A program made the position numbers and the translations under genes. The notes under the pieces are model-generated. The model had not been told where the DNA came from. It did not search any database and saw only the letters and a list, made by a program, of their open reading frames with translations. Below, in pieces: positions 42,336 through 53,199 of a DNA stretch of 64,000 nucleotides (position 1 is the first letter of the stretch; each line of letters starts with the position of its first letter). Location of the stretch: contig JAUEDM010000003.1 in assembly GCA_033439685.1 (NCBI GenBank), positions 340,001 through 404,000 on the forward strand, in the 5' to 3' direction. The DNA comes from Apodospora peruviana (lineage: Eukaryota > Ascomycota > Sordariomycetes > Sordariales > Lasiosphaeriaceae).

Positions 42336-44899
42336 AGTTTGGTGTAAGCGTAAAGTGTGAACTTGGCTTTAATGTTTCTACTGCAGTCAGGTACGATCTC
42401 GTCGTGTTTTGTTTCCGAGAGCTACAGCAGACGTCCCCGTTAAGTGCAACCGGGCTGGTGGGGAAGGGAAGATGAAGCCGCTAAGGTGCCTGACGCCGTC
42501 GAGGGCGAGGAATCAAGGATAAGCGGGTGATATGGACTCAGCCAGACCTTCCGGTAGCAAGGGATGCCGCGGTCGCTTCAGCAAAGTGAGGCGCCGATGG
42601 CAAGGCTTGCAGGAACGGAAGGGGGAGGTTGTGGCCGATGATGGAGGGGAAGTTGATTGATAACACTACTGTGTATCATTCAGTGAAGCTCCAGCTTGGC
42701 TGACAGTGGAGGGGTCATCCATCTGTCATGTGTGGACACAGTGCGGTCGATGGCGGGGTTGGTGCTTGTCAGGTGGATCGGGCAGGTCGCCCGGGTAGTG
42801 GCCGTTTTCGCCAAGGCCGGCGCATTCGGTATCTGTCGCATCAGCCGCTGAACTTGGCGGGACGCGACGGGCCATGAACCTTCTGGCCCAAGTTGGTGCA
42901 TCCAGTGGGGTGAGCGAATGACTAACGCGCTCTCCCGATGCTGTCAAGCTGGAGTCAAGCTGCCGGTCAGATTTGTTCAAATCGCACTCAAGTCCCGGCT
43001 CAATATGGCTTTAGGGTTCTGTCTTGTTCTGATACTCAGCCCGATCTCCCTGCATCGTGGTCGCACGCATAGCAAGAACGAACACAGCAGCCTGCTCCTG
43101 TGGCTGATCGAAGACGTGCAAAAAGTTCCCCATTCTTCGCAAGGGTTCTAATCGACATAAAGGAAAACCAATCGCGCTGGCTTGTTCAGAGTTCACCCTG
43201 TCGTCTCGACACGTACCTAGCCGTCGTCCGGGCCTGGGCTGATCGCGCCTGTTCCAAGTCCGGCCATCTCTTCTTCGTCGAAAAACATTGGACAAATCCA
43301 TAACCCATTCCCCGAGCCAGCACACCAGGTCGGGTAGGAACTGCGTGGTGGCACATCGATAAGCTTCAATCCTTGTTCTTAGCTTAGGGGATGCTGCTCT
43401 GACCTTCGTTCTGGACGGTTTCAAACTGCTTCTGGCAGCTCACGGACTTTACGGAGCTCAGCTCTCAGTGCGGCGTTTCTCACCACGTCACATAGCGATA
43501 GAAACAGCATGTGAAACGACCGACAACCTGGAAGGTTTGCCTGCTGTTTTCTTTTCGCATTCTCCTTTCTTCTCTATCGACCATCCTGGCCTTCACCTCT
43601 CACTTTCTTTCACTTCCAGATTCCAAGATAATATACCTAGGTTATCAATTTTTTGCGAAAAGCTTGGGGGCTTGCCGTGGCATAGCTGCCCGAGGTACTG
43701 ATGGCCGTTATTAGTCTCGACTGAGCTCGTTAGACTCGATCGTTTGACGAATCTCATTACCTTTAAAGAAAGAGAACTCCCGAGACTGTCAAGTTTCAAT
43801 CAAGAGATATTTCCGAGTTAAATGGCGTGAGTGTGCCCTGTCGTGTCCTGCAAAACGTCACAGGCTTGGCGTCAAGACAGGGGGGCCGAACAGCTGGGAT
43901 GCAGTGTGAGAGAGCGCTGCAACACGGAAGCACGGAAAAGAGGCTCCTGATCTGTCTGATCTCCCAGCGTGCCCAGCCACGGAGCATGGTGATCCGACAC
44001 CCACCAGGCACAGAGCAGACGTGGCTCTGCTTCCTATGCAACGCACTTCAACCGGTACAGATGCCGGTTTCATCCCCTGCCTACCCTCTCTCTCCCCATT
44101 TACACTAACACAATTGATGAATTAAGCATGTTATTGGAGCCGCGAGCGATGGAACGTTGTTGAGTCTAGCGTCTCCAACAACAGAATAAGCTTAACAACG
44201 CAGCTGCCATACGTATCCAAGTACGAGTTCGAGCACCCTGCTACGTCGTATTGTTTATACCAACCCCCGTGATGCTGCGAGGGACCGGCGGCCAAGAGGC
44301 CCTGGAACCATCCAGTGCCAAGTATCAGCCATAGCTCCCTTGTAACCTCCTCCAGCTACCTACTGTAGCTATCACTTACCTCACTCCGCTTTGCTGATGT
44401 TATTCCCACGCTGCTGTCCTAGGAGGACGTCCCTTACATGGGCCGTTTCTCTGTGCCGTCTCAAGTGAGCAAGCTCGGCTTGAGTATTGGATGACAGCTT
44501 CAGCTTTGTCCCAGACTTCCCATCGAACCCTTCTGGGTAACGCAGCACCAAGGATCGTGCCAGACTGCAGAAACTCGTTGCTTGGCATTGGGATGATGGT
44601 GTTCCTGAAACGCATATGGCCCATCAATCACCGTCGATCTGGATCTTCGGAGTCTGCGGCCGGCCTGAAATACAAATACCGATTAACCTTCAGACCAAGC
44701 GGCCTGGCCATCCTCTCTCTTCTTCACTCTTCATCCCGACTTTCTTAGCTATCTACCTGTTGTTCTTCTCTCCTATCTCTTGGCAAGTTCCAAATCATTT
44801 CTTCGATTCTCATATATTTATTCAATATCCTGCCAGTCGCCGGCCGACACTTCTTTCTTTTCACCCAAAACAACAAACAACAACCAGCAAACATCCAAA
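42336..44899. other. 2.6-kb gene-free stretch with promoter of the small secreted gene
   Basis: No gene could be supported. The last 200 bp (about 44700-44899) are CT-rich and then CA-rich (CAACAAACAACAACCAGC type) directly before the ATG at 44900, as seen in strongly expressed fungal genes. The rest shows only short overlapping frames. Confidence 0.45.
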
Positions 44900-45179
44900 A
44901 TGAAGTTCATCACCGCCACCTTCTTTGCCCTCGTCGCCGTGGCTTCGGCTTCCACCCTTGGCACCCGCCCAATGGCCAATGGTGCGTTACCCAAGAGGAG
45001 AGATGGGACTAATTGGACCCGAATGCTAACCGAGAGCTTCCCTAGGCTACGTGGTGAAGCGCCAAACAATACAGGACCAAGTCGATGCGAGCATCCCGGC
45101 CATGTCAAACCAGCAAGGCCAGGTCGTTCCTTTCAACACCGCCAACGTCTACCTCGACGCGAAGAATAAAGGCATCTAA
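44900..45179 (+). CDS. small secreted protein with Kex2 site, two exons
   Basis: Exon 1 (44900-44981) and exon 2 (45046-45179) join across a 64-nt intron (GTGCGT...GCTAAC...CCTAG) to encode 71 aa. The splice is in frame and joins a signal peptide to a short mature chain. Residues 1-17 (MKFITATFFALVAVASA) are a textbook secretion signal with Ala-Ser-Ala cleavage. A dibasic Lys32-Arg33 site follows in GYVVKR, leaving a 38-residue product that starts Gln-Thr-Ile and has no cysteine, so it is not a disulfide-rich effector. The start context CCAAAATGA and a CA-rich leader suggest good expression. I do not recognise the family. It could be a cell-wall or signalling peptide precursor. Gene structure is well supported; function is unknown. 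Confidence 0.78.
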
Positions 45180-47150
45180 GCGGGTTCTCCTACCTACCTA
45201 GCTATCTACGGAAACATATACCCACACACAAAGAAAAACAACCACATAAGGTGTGATGGATGATTACCTCAAATTGGTTCTGGCATGCAATCGCTCTGCG
45301 GTTGCCTTGACCAGTTCCTTTTTTCGAACGATACGACTCTAAAACATTTTTTTCTTCAATAATTATGAACCAACCTGAGAAAGGGGCGACCCAAGTTACT
45401 TGGTGTTACGGACAACACACTCCCTTACTGATGTTGCTCTCGGTTGGATACGATGGATGGGGGTGATTTGTTCTTCTTTTTTCCTCAAGATGGTCTTCTC
45501 CGTGCTTGGGCGGTTGGGATAATAGATGAGGTTTTGTCCTCCGAAGTCTTGTTTGGCTGGCGAGGAGGTCATCCTTCTTTTGTATATTCTTTCCCCTTTC
45601 CGTGTATATCGTTCTCTGCGGTTCTGCTCATCACGGGGATGCTTCGGAGTGCAATGGGGGAAACGCGTTCTCAAGACAGACAACATAGGACCTATGCCCG
45701 ACGGTCTTGAAGAATGATCTTGTAAATTTGCCCCGGGAATAGGACGATGGTAGTCAGTCAGTACATACCTCCTAGTAAAATGTTAAATAAAAACAGAAAC
45801 TGGTTCCTAGGCAGGTCATGGAACGCCCGTGAATGAACTCCTTTAGGTTCATGAGTGCCAACATCGCCACCACACCTCATTGTAAAACCACTGGAATACC
45901 CGTTATCCGTGTCGCTGCTGTTATTCTTGGACGCTGATTATACGCCGTCAAGTTTACCATGGAACTTGTGGATATGATTGACAGGGAATACGTTCCTCTT
46001 GCCAGCGCTGAACCCGACAAGTCGGCCGCCCAATGCTGTGAGAAAGGTCCACAGCGTTGCGCTGACTGATTTGATGATTGCCAACACAGTGGTCCTAACA
46101 ATGCCGGGCAGCCTTAAAATTACCGTCTGACAGGAATCTCCATTAGGGATTACATTTTCCGGGCATCGCCCGTTGCCTGATTTTCCCTGGTACTTTGGTA
46201 GAAGAGGAATATACTCCGACGAAAATACTTCACTTGACAAGATCTAGTTCGTACCTACAATAATGTATCTGTATTTAGGTAGATTCTGGATTGGGCATGC
46301 ACGATGTTATTGGGTCCTCCGCTCGATGTTCAGAATTGCTATCGATAGATATTGCACTGTCACTCAGCCGCAGCCCGCCATCCCGCGCCGGTGGGTTGAG
46401 GGATCCAAGCTAACAGTTCTAGTGTTGTTCTTACAACAAAGAAGACCGGGGAACCGCAAGCGGATCTCGTCAGCCCCGCACAACAGCTCCGCAACTTTAC
46501 TTGTCAGCGACCAATCACCAGACCGCTTTGATGGCCGGGGGGCACAAATGTTGGCTCCCTTTCACACCAAGCCAGATGCATGTTCGAACGCCAACACACA
46601 AACCCGACCGCGTTCGTCGAAAGAATGCCCGGGCTGGATGCGATGGGCTGAAATAAAGAAGGATTTCCGACAGGGAGGGGGGCGTTCACAATGATGAGGC
46701 TGGCTGCCTGTAAAATCCAACTTTTCGTGCTCATTTCCCTTTCAATCTCACAAATAAATAAAACCTCACAGCCCTCCCAACTCGTCCCGCCGCCGTCATT
46801 GTCGCGTACTTTCACGTTTTGTTTTCGCGTCGCTGCTGGCTGCCATTGCGAGACTTCGGAATGATGCGAACGATATAAGCGACGACGATGAACGAACAAA
46901 GTCCGAGCCGAGAAACCTAGGAATCCCCCCACATCCGATCATTGAATACATGTCTTTACTACGATAACCAGAAGCAACAGATATCGCCATCTTTCGGCAT
47001 CTGAGTGAATTTTGGTTGTTGGATCCGGTTCGGTCCGGTACAGGCTGGCTGTAATTTTGTTGTTGTCTTTATCGACCTTATTACCACGAAATAACTAAGG
47101 TAGTTGGATTTGTCCGATTGGGTGGGGTGGAGGAGGAAGGATACCGAAAA
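45180..47150. other. intergenic, no gene seen
   Basis: The first 0.4 kb looks like the 3' UTR of the small secreted gene. The largest open frame (46263-46694, plus) lacks any conserved feature and starts in AT-rich DNA. I find no RNA gene. CTAAGGTAG at 47095-47103 is one of four copies in the window. Confidence 0.45.
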
Positions 47151-48237
47151 ATGTCCAAAATCAACGTCGACCAAGTGCTGTGTTCGCGGGCAGGATGGCG
47201 CCTGAGGTTCCTGATCCCCTTCTGGGCCGTCCAGGTGAGCATCCTGCTGTGTCTGATGGGCATCTTTGCCTACCGCCTGGCCGAGACGTTTGAGCACTAC
47301 GACGAGCAGGACAAGAAGGGCGAGGCGCCCATGGTCGAGGTCGTCTGGGAGGCCACCAACGTCGGCTTTTCCACCATTTCACTAGTCTTGAGCATCCTCG
47401 AGATCGCCCGGATGGCGACCGAGGTCCTGACGCCCTTCCTGATGCTGTGCACCCACATCATCAAGCTCACCCTGGCGCTGGCCATCCTCGGTCTGGACGT
47501 CACCGTCTACCTCCAGCGGACGGACAGACATTACTCGATTGTCGCGTTGGCGCTGGACTGTGGGCTACTGTATGTTTTTTTTCTCTTCCTTGCTCTCTTC
47601 CCTGCTGAAATATACCGACCAACAACACATGCTAATGTGTTTACAACAAAGTGTGGCAACGATAATAACCTTCATCTACTCGCTCAAAACCTTTCGTCGT
47701 CTACTCACATACGAAGACTACACCATAACCTCCAGTTTAAAGTCAGGAGGGCATCAGCTCGGGCACTCCCACTCTGGGGGAAACGATCTCGAGCTCGGCA
47801 ACAGCATCACCATTTCTACCAGCGGCGGTGGGAAAAAGCGATCATCAACCTTTAGCACGACCGACGGAAACACAGGCTACCCGTCTCAAACGGCCGGCCT
47901 GAAAACAGAAATTGACCGCGCCATCGGCGCAGAATTCGGCTGGACTGAGTCTACGAAACGAAAGACTGGTGGTGTTGTTGTCGGGAGCGGTGTGGTCGTC
48001 GCTCACCACCATGGCGACGCGCGGGTGGTTGGCACTTCAAAAGACGGCGACCCCACAGCGGGTGGTGACTATTACGACGATGACGGGACCGAGACCGTTA
48101 GGGGAGGAAGTCAGGATATTACGAGGCAGCAACATACGCGGCACGGGAGCATACCGACTGTTGTTGTGTCTGGGCATGATGACGATGATGATGATAAGGA
48201 TGAGGATACCAAGGCGTTGTTGTCTGAGAGGTCATGA
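47151..48237 (+). CDS. four-transmembrane-segment fungal protein with acidic tail
   Basis: Exons 47151-47569 and 47652-48237 are joined across an 82-nt intron (GTATGT...GCTAAT...CAAAG), giving 334 aa from the ATG at 47151 (MSKINVDQVL). Four hydrophobic segments are visible at about 19-42, 64-86, 92-121 and 129-154, the last of which spans the splice junction. The second half (155-334) is cytosolic-looking, rich in Gly, Ser and Thr with several His (VVVAHHHGDA), and ends in an Asp-rich stretch (GHDDDDDDKDED) and a possible dileucine signal (KALLSERS). I know of similar uncharacterised fungal membrane proteins but no function. It converges on the HNH gene. Confidence 0.82.
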
Positions 48238-48563
48238 TGTTCACTTTACCTCTGTTTAGCTTTGAAAGGGGAACTTTGACGGTTTTTATGAGAGGAGATG
48301 GATCTCCTTTTTATCCCTTACCATCTCAGATATGCATTCATTAAATGGGACTCACGTCTTTTCAATCTGGACGGTGGGACTGGAGTTGGTCGGCGTTCAT
48401 GGGAAACCAATAATTCCGTTACCTAGGTATGCTTCTTGTTTTTAATTGCCAGGCCAGGATAATCTCAATTCTCTCTAGGTTGACTGCGGGATATTTTCAT
48501 CAATCATCTTCCCTTCCGCCGCAGTCTCCCCACCCACTGGGCAAACGTCATGACCTCGGGTTG

Positions 48564-49356
48564 CTACAGCAGCAGCTCGACCGTGTAATACCGCCTGGCC
48601 AGATCCTCGTGGCCGACGAAATGGTGCACGAAGCGGTGGCAGGCGCCGCAGAGCCAGGCGACGTTCTGCAGCTCGTCGGGGCGATGCCAGCCGCAATTGA
48701 CCACCTTGGCGTGGACCATGCGTGGGATCAGGTGGTGGTAGGTCAGGTTGACCCAGTCGCGACCGCAGATCTCGCAGGCCGTTATTTGATTTCTGGTTGA
48801 CGACGGCGGAGGCGGTGATGTTGTGACAGAAGTGATGACAGGCCGTCTGAACGGAAGCAAAGAGTTCATACAGCCCCGGTGCCTTGGAGTCGTCATCCGG
48901 TGCGGAGGTAATGCCGTGCCCGACGAGGGATTCCGCTATTGATGGGTCCAAGGTGATGAGGATGGTGGCCGCGTCGAGTGCTGTTAAGGGGATGGGATAC
49001 CGGCTGTGTAGACTGCCAGTGTTGTCTTCAGACCATGTTCGGTAGTCTATAGTTGTTAGGTCGTCGGGAAGTGAAGCAAAGGTTTCCGAGGCGATATTGG
49101 TGATGAAATCGGCCAAGTCCTCGGCTGCGGTCGTTTTGCCATGTTCAGTTTCTGTGTCTGAGCAGAAGTGCTTTGCTTGTTCTTCTTTTGTCTCCTGGCC
49201 CTGGATTTTGAAGCGCCGGAACTGGAAGGCTGCCGGGTGATTCACTCGATCAGCACAGAGGATAATGAGTCTGAATAATTCGTAGTTCTTTTCTGTGGTC
49301 GAATCTTGGACTGAAGCCATGGTGTTTCCGGTGAGCCGGTCGGCGTCCTCCGTCAT
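48564..49356 (-). CDS. HNH-type nuclease-domain protein, reading frame shifted in the middle
   Basis: The N-terminal part is read from ATG 49356 or, more likely, ATG 49320 (MASVQDSTTEKNYELFRL) to about 48880. The C-terminal part lies in a different frame from about 48880 to the stop at 48564. It carries a zinc-bound HNH-like fold: CEICGRDWVNLTYHHLIPR, then VAWLCGACHRFVHHF and HEDLARRYYTVELLL. Continuing the first frame would lose the HNH part and run to 48475. The second frame becomes protein-like just after the switch (TTSPPPPSSTRNQITACEIC). The switch needs a one-base change or a very small intron; the only GT-AG pair I see that fits the frames is 25 nt, too short for normal splicing. This may be a real frameshift, a sequence error or an unusual exon. 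The family is fungal and uncharacterised; DNA cleavage is only inferred from the motif. Confidence 0.72.
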
Positions 49357-49499
49357 GGCCGCGGGGTAGACAACCGTCTACCGTGAGGTACCTTACTTAC
49401 CAGGTAGGTATATAAGCCACGCCCACCCACCTTGCCCCGACATTCCCGTCCCGGAGAACTGGTGTTTTAAATGAGTCAACCGGTCTGAGAAATAAACCA
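49357..49499. promoter_or_regulatory. compact bidirectional promoter
   Basis: Only 143-179 bp separate the divergent starts of the HNH gene and the dehalogenase gene. It contains AGGTACCTTACTTACC (49386-49401) and, on the plus strand, GGTATATAAGCC with a TATATAAG element near 49407-49414, about 90 bp before the dehalogenase ATG. Confidence 0.5.
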
Positions 49500-50273
49500 A
49501 TGTCTCAACGCAAGACGATTATCGCGTTCGACTTGTACGGGACCTTACTATCCACTGAGTCAATCGCCAAAGAGCTGGCCAAGTCTTTTGGCAGCGACGC
49601 AGCTCAGCCATTGGCGACCCAATGGCGCCGTTATCAGCTGGAATACACATGGAGAATCAACAGCATGGGTATGTCGAGACCGCATCCTATTCCAACATAA
49701 CACTCATGAATATCAGGCATGTATCACTCATTCGGCGCCATCACACGGGGCGCCCTGCAGCACGCCGTCGCCGAGGCCGGCCTATCGCTTTCGGAAGATG
49801 ACACGGACAGGCTCATGAAGGCGTATGACGTGCTCCATGTCTTCCCCGAGATCCCCGCTGCGCTGGAGGCTGTCAAGGCCAACCCTTTGATCGAAGCCTA
49901 CGTCTTTTCAAATGGGACCAAGGACATGGTCTCAGCTTCAGTCGCCACCTCGCCGGATCTGCAGCCGTACGCCGGCTACTTCAAGGGACTCGTCACCGTC
50001 GACGCCGTGCAGGCCTTCAAGCCGGATGCGAAGACGTACAACCACCTACTCCAGGAGGTGGGGAAGCAGGGCTCGGCCGGTGATATTTGGCTCATCACGG
50101 CGAATCCGTTTGACGTCGTCGGAGCAGTGGCCGCTGGCTGGAGATCCGCGTGGATCGATAGGGCAGGAAAAGGCTGGGTCGACCGGTTGGGCCATGTCAT
50201 TGGGGATATACGACCAACAGTCGTGGTTTCTGGCGTTGACAAGGCCATCGAAGAGATTATCAACAGGGCTTGA
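49500..50273 (+). CDS. haloacid dehalogenase-like hydrolase, type II
   Basis: Exons 49500-49668 and 49717-50273 (48-nt intron GTATGT...ATATCAG, the shortest intron here) encode 241 aa. HAD motifs are in order: the nucleophile Asp11 in AFDLYGTLL, WRRYQLEYTWRINSMG with the conserved arginine of L-2-haloacid dehalogenases, motif II in YVFSNGTKDMV, the lysine in AFKPDAKTY, and motif IV in LITANPFDVVGA. The family hydrolyses short 2-haloacids with inversion, but many fungal members have unknown natural substrates. It probably acts in the cytosol, as no signal peptide is present. It shares its promoter region with the HNH gene. Confidence 0.92.
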
Positions 50274-50863
50274 TGTCTTCTTCATCATTTCGAACTGTTA
50301 GCCAAGTTTTGAATTCACCTTTTTACATCGGTTCAAATCATGATGGAACGTGAGTGGCCCTATCGTCTGTTAGTAAATCCCAACGGCTGAATTGCTACTC
50401 GGACCACAACCAACGACAGCTTGGAGCACCCATGAACTGCAACATCAGCCCCCCAATCCAACCTCGGGGACGACGGAGCAGGCGCCCTCCAGCCTTATGA
50501 ACAGCTTTAGATCACCAAAGAAGAGTCCCGAGTTTGTGGTCGAGCCGCACAGCCGCGCCAAGCTGTCGTCATGAATTTAGAGCTGACAGTCCCGGGTTGG
50601 TCCTCGATCAGTGGAAGTCGTGAGAGCTGCAGTCTGCGCTACTTCTGTCATAGGCAGTCATGTCCAGTCATTGGTCGGCTGATGTGCCAAGCAAACACTC
50701 AGCCCTGATCCTGATCGGCGGTGGGTGGTGTGCACTCCTTGGCTGCCACCCTATGAGGAGACTGGTCAACAGACTGCCAACAAGCAGCCTTGCCAACTCC
50801 AAAAAAAAAACCTTGAAACTTGTTAAATGGGAGCCTTCCTCTTTACCACCTGCAGGACCGAGG
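50274..50863. other. intergenic, no gene seen
   Basis: About 590 bp holds the 3' UTR of the dehalogenase gene and the promoter of the next gene. The frame of the next gene is open upstream to an ATG at 50660, but that extension is not protein-like, so I treat it as leader. Confidence 0.45.
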
Positions 50864-52617
50864 ATGAGTCCATCTCACTTCGTCGTCGCATACATCTGTA
50901 CCATTGCTGCCGTGATGGCTTCAGTCGCCGGGCTCACCACCATGGCCCGAAGAGCGTCCAGGGCGGCTAGGACCGCCGCCGCGGCAGAGTCCAACAACAC
51001 GAGGTTCTTTGGTTCGCAGGTCGGGGGTCAGTCCATCATCAACTACAGTTACACGGTACGAAACTCACGTCGTCATGATTGCTTGCCCCTAAACTAACCA
51101 AGTCTCGCTAGGACATGCCTTACAGGCTGATGGCCTTTGACGCCTATTACTTCTTCAAGTTCATCTGGGCTCTGCCCTATATCGTCTTTCCACTGACCCC
51201 CGCCGATTCCGGTGAACTGAGCGAGCTCGCCTTCACTCGGAAGAACATGTTCAGCCTGGCCATGCACCTTGTGCTTTGCCTTCTGCAGCTCGCCTTCATC
51301 GTGGCCCTGCCCCTGATGGCTCTGCTGCCCGTATGGACCGCCGCCCTGGCAATCGGTCTCTTCTTCTTGGTCAACGACCTGCTCTGCAGACTACTAAACG
51401 GCAGCACCGTCGAGTACCACTCCGACCCGGAATATGCGTCGGCGCTGCCCGAGCATGGCCATGAGCAGTGGATTTTCATCAACGGTGTTGCGGCCGGAGA
51501 GCATTGGATGAAGAGCAACCTCAACCGGTTGGCACTCACGTTCAAGCGGCCCATCCTAGGCATTCATAACAAAACGAACGGCATCCTATTCGACGTCATC
51601 GAATGTCTGATCCAACGCAACCTCGCCTACGCAACCACCGACGTGCGGGTATGTTACCGAATTATTAAAGAAAAACTCTACAATCCGCAGTACTCCAAGG
51701 TCGTTTTTATCTTGCACTCGCAAGGCGGCATCGAGGGGAGTCTCATCCTCGACTGGCTGCTCCAGGAGCTCCCGCAGAACCTTTTGGCTAAACTCGAGGT
51801 ATACACTTTTGGGAATGCGTCCAACCACTTCAACAATCCGCATCGACACATCTACTCGCAGGACGCCGCGAAACGAAACCCGCTTGCTGCATCTACCGAC
51901 TCGGCAAACTTGGCCGCCGCTCGGCAGGTCAACGGCGATTTCCCCTCAAATCATACCACCACCGAAGAACCAGAAGACAACATCTCCATTGCGATCCCAC
52001 CACCCAACCTGTTGACCTCCGAGACCAGCGCGCTCTCTCCGTCCGCCATCTCGGGTCGAGTGATCGGCCACATTGAGCACTACGCCCATACGTCCGACTT
52101 CGTTGCCCTCTGGGGGGTCCTGCACTTCGCCACCTCGGCGCCCGGTACCCACAGCCTGCCGCGGTACATCGGCCGCGTTTTTGCGAGAACCAGCACCCGC
52201 GGCGGCCACCAGTTCGTCCAGCATTATTTAGATGGCATGTTTCCGCTGGCTAGGGACTCGGCAACCGGAAAACTGATCGGTTGTGCCGAAGAAAACGAGT
52301 TCATGGAGAGCGAGGTCGTTCTCGGCGTCGCCGGGGACGAGGAGCGGAATCACCACCTGAGAGAAATAATAGATTCTGACGCCGTGGAGGTGCATAGTGT
52401 CAGTCCTGTACTGCAACGGCGACAGCCACAATCCCAACGTGGGCGGTTGCGGAATCGGTTGGAGGGAAGTGGTGGTGGTAGTGGTGCTGTGGTGGGAGTA
52501 GTCAAAGTGAAGCAGCTCTCTAGGCTCTGGGAGTACAGAAATGGACGGAGCCCTGAGGAGAAGCCTCCCCTTCTGCCGGTGGACGCGGACGGGGTCGTCA
52601 GGATGGCGACTATGTGA
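50864..52617 (+). CDS. conserved fungal membrane protein with alpha/beta-hydrolase-like core
   Basis: Exons 50864-51055 and 51112-52617 (56-nt intron GTACGA...ACTAACC...GCTAG) encode 565 aa from ATG 50864 (MSPSHFVVAYICTIAAV). A first hydrophobic segment (about 4-25) is followed by two more near residues 105-155 (LVLCLLQLAFIVALPLMALL, AALAIGLFFLVNDLL). Then comes a cytosolic or lumenal domain with the lines of an alpha/beta hydrolase: QWIFINGVAAGEHW, ILGIHNKTNGILFDVIECLI, and KVVFILHSQGGIEGSLI near 260, where the serine of HSQGG sits at a nucleophile elbow. A later VYTFGNASNHFNNP and GHIEHYAHTSDFVALWGVLH could supply the acid and histidine. Similar proteins are common in fungi and unnamed. A lipase or esterase activity is only an inference. 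Confidence 0.85.
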
Positions 52618-53199
52618 ACAACAAAACGGTTGGCCAGTTAACTAAAGGACTGAGCTTATTAGACGATATGATTGCTTCTTGGATTGTGAGTTTTGCATAC
52701 ATAGCAGATTGCATTGTCATTCATGGTCAGCTTTGCGAACTTGTTAATGTCTATGTTTGCAAATGACATTAATGGATAATGATGAAGAGGATAATGGCAG
52801 GGATTGGAAAACAAACTTGTCTGCTGGAACCAGATGAGTCGGTCCGTTGCTCTGCTTGATGTTTGGGTACGGACTATCCCGTAGATACGTTATGCACATT
52901 TTACAATAGCAACGGGCTTGATTCATATTTCACTTACTCTTCGTTAGAGACAGGTACCTTCACAAACAAAGCAACTCAAAGCTCGCAATCATCACCTTTC
53001 TCATTAAAACCAGTAACAGCCTGCCTCACTAAGCACAGCTACATTACGGGTTACATCTAGACTAGACAGTCATCTAAACACGCACTATTGCATTTTGCCG
53101 ACCACCCAGACCAACCGCCTAACTGTCTGTCTGTCTGTCTGTCTGGTGCCAACTTCAACAACCCCCTTGATACCCTTTCTACCCCACGGAATGTCCTCA
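52618..53199. other. convergent intergenic region with CTGT repeat
   Basis: It holds the 3' ends of two convergent genes. It is AT-rich and contains a (CTGT)n tract at about 53123-53145. No gene could be supported. Confidence 0.5.
53123..53145 (+). repeat. CTGT tetranucleotide microsatellite
   Basis: Five to six tandem CTGT units lie just beyond the stop codon of the GGA gene (minus strand), probably in its 3' UTR. Confidence 0.75.

Noticed and set aside
46263..46694. 143-codon plus-strand frame
   Set aside because: The sequence looks random, and the start lies in AT-rich intergenic DNA.
48850..48880. 25-nt GTATGA...TTCAG mini-intron in the HNH gene
   Set aside because: Far below the minimum length of fungal spliceosomal introns (48 nt is the shortest seen here); kept only as one of several explanations of the frame change.
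50660..50863. N-terminal extension of the hydrolase-like protein from ATG 50660
   Set aside because: The extension is not protein-like (KKK run, many Cys/Trp), whereas ATG 50864 begins a typical membrane anchor.
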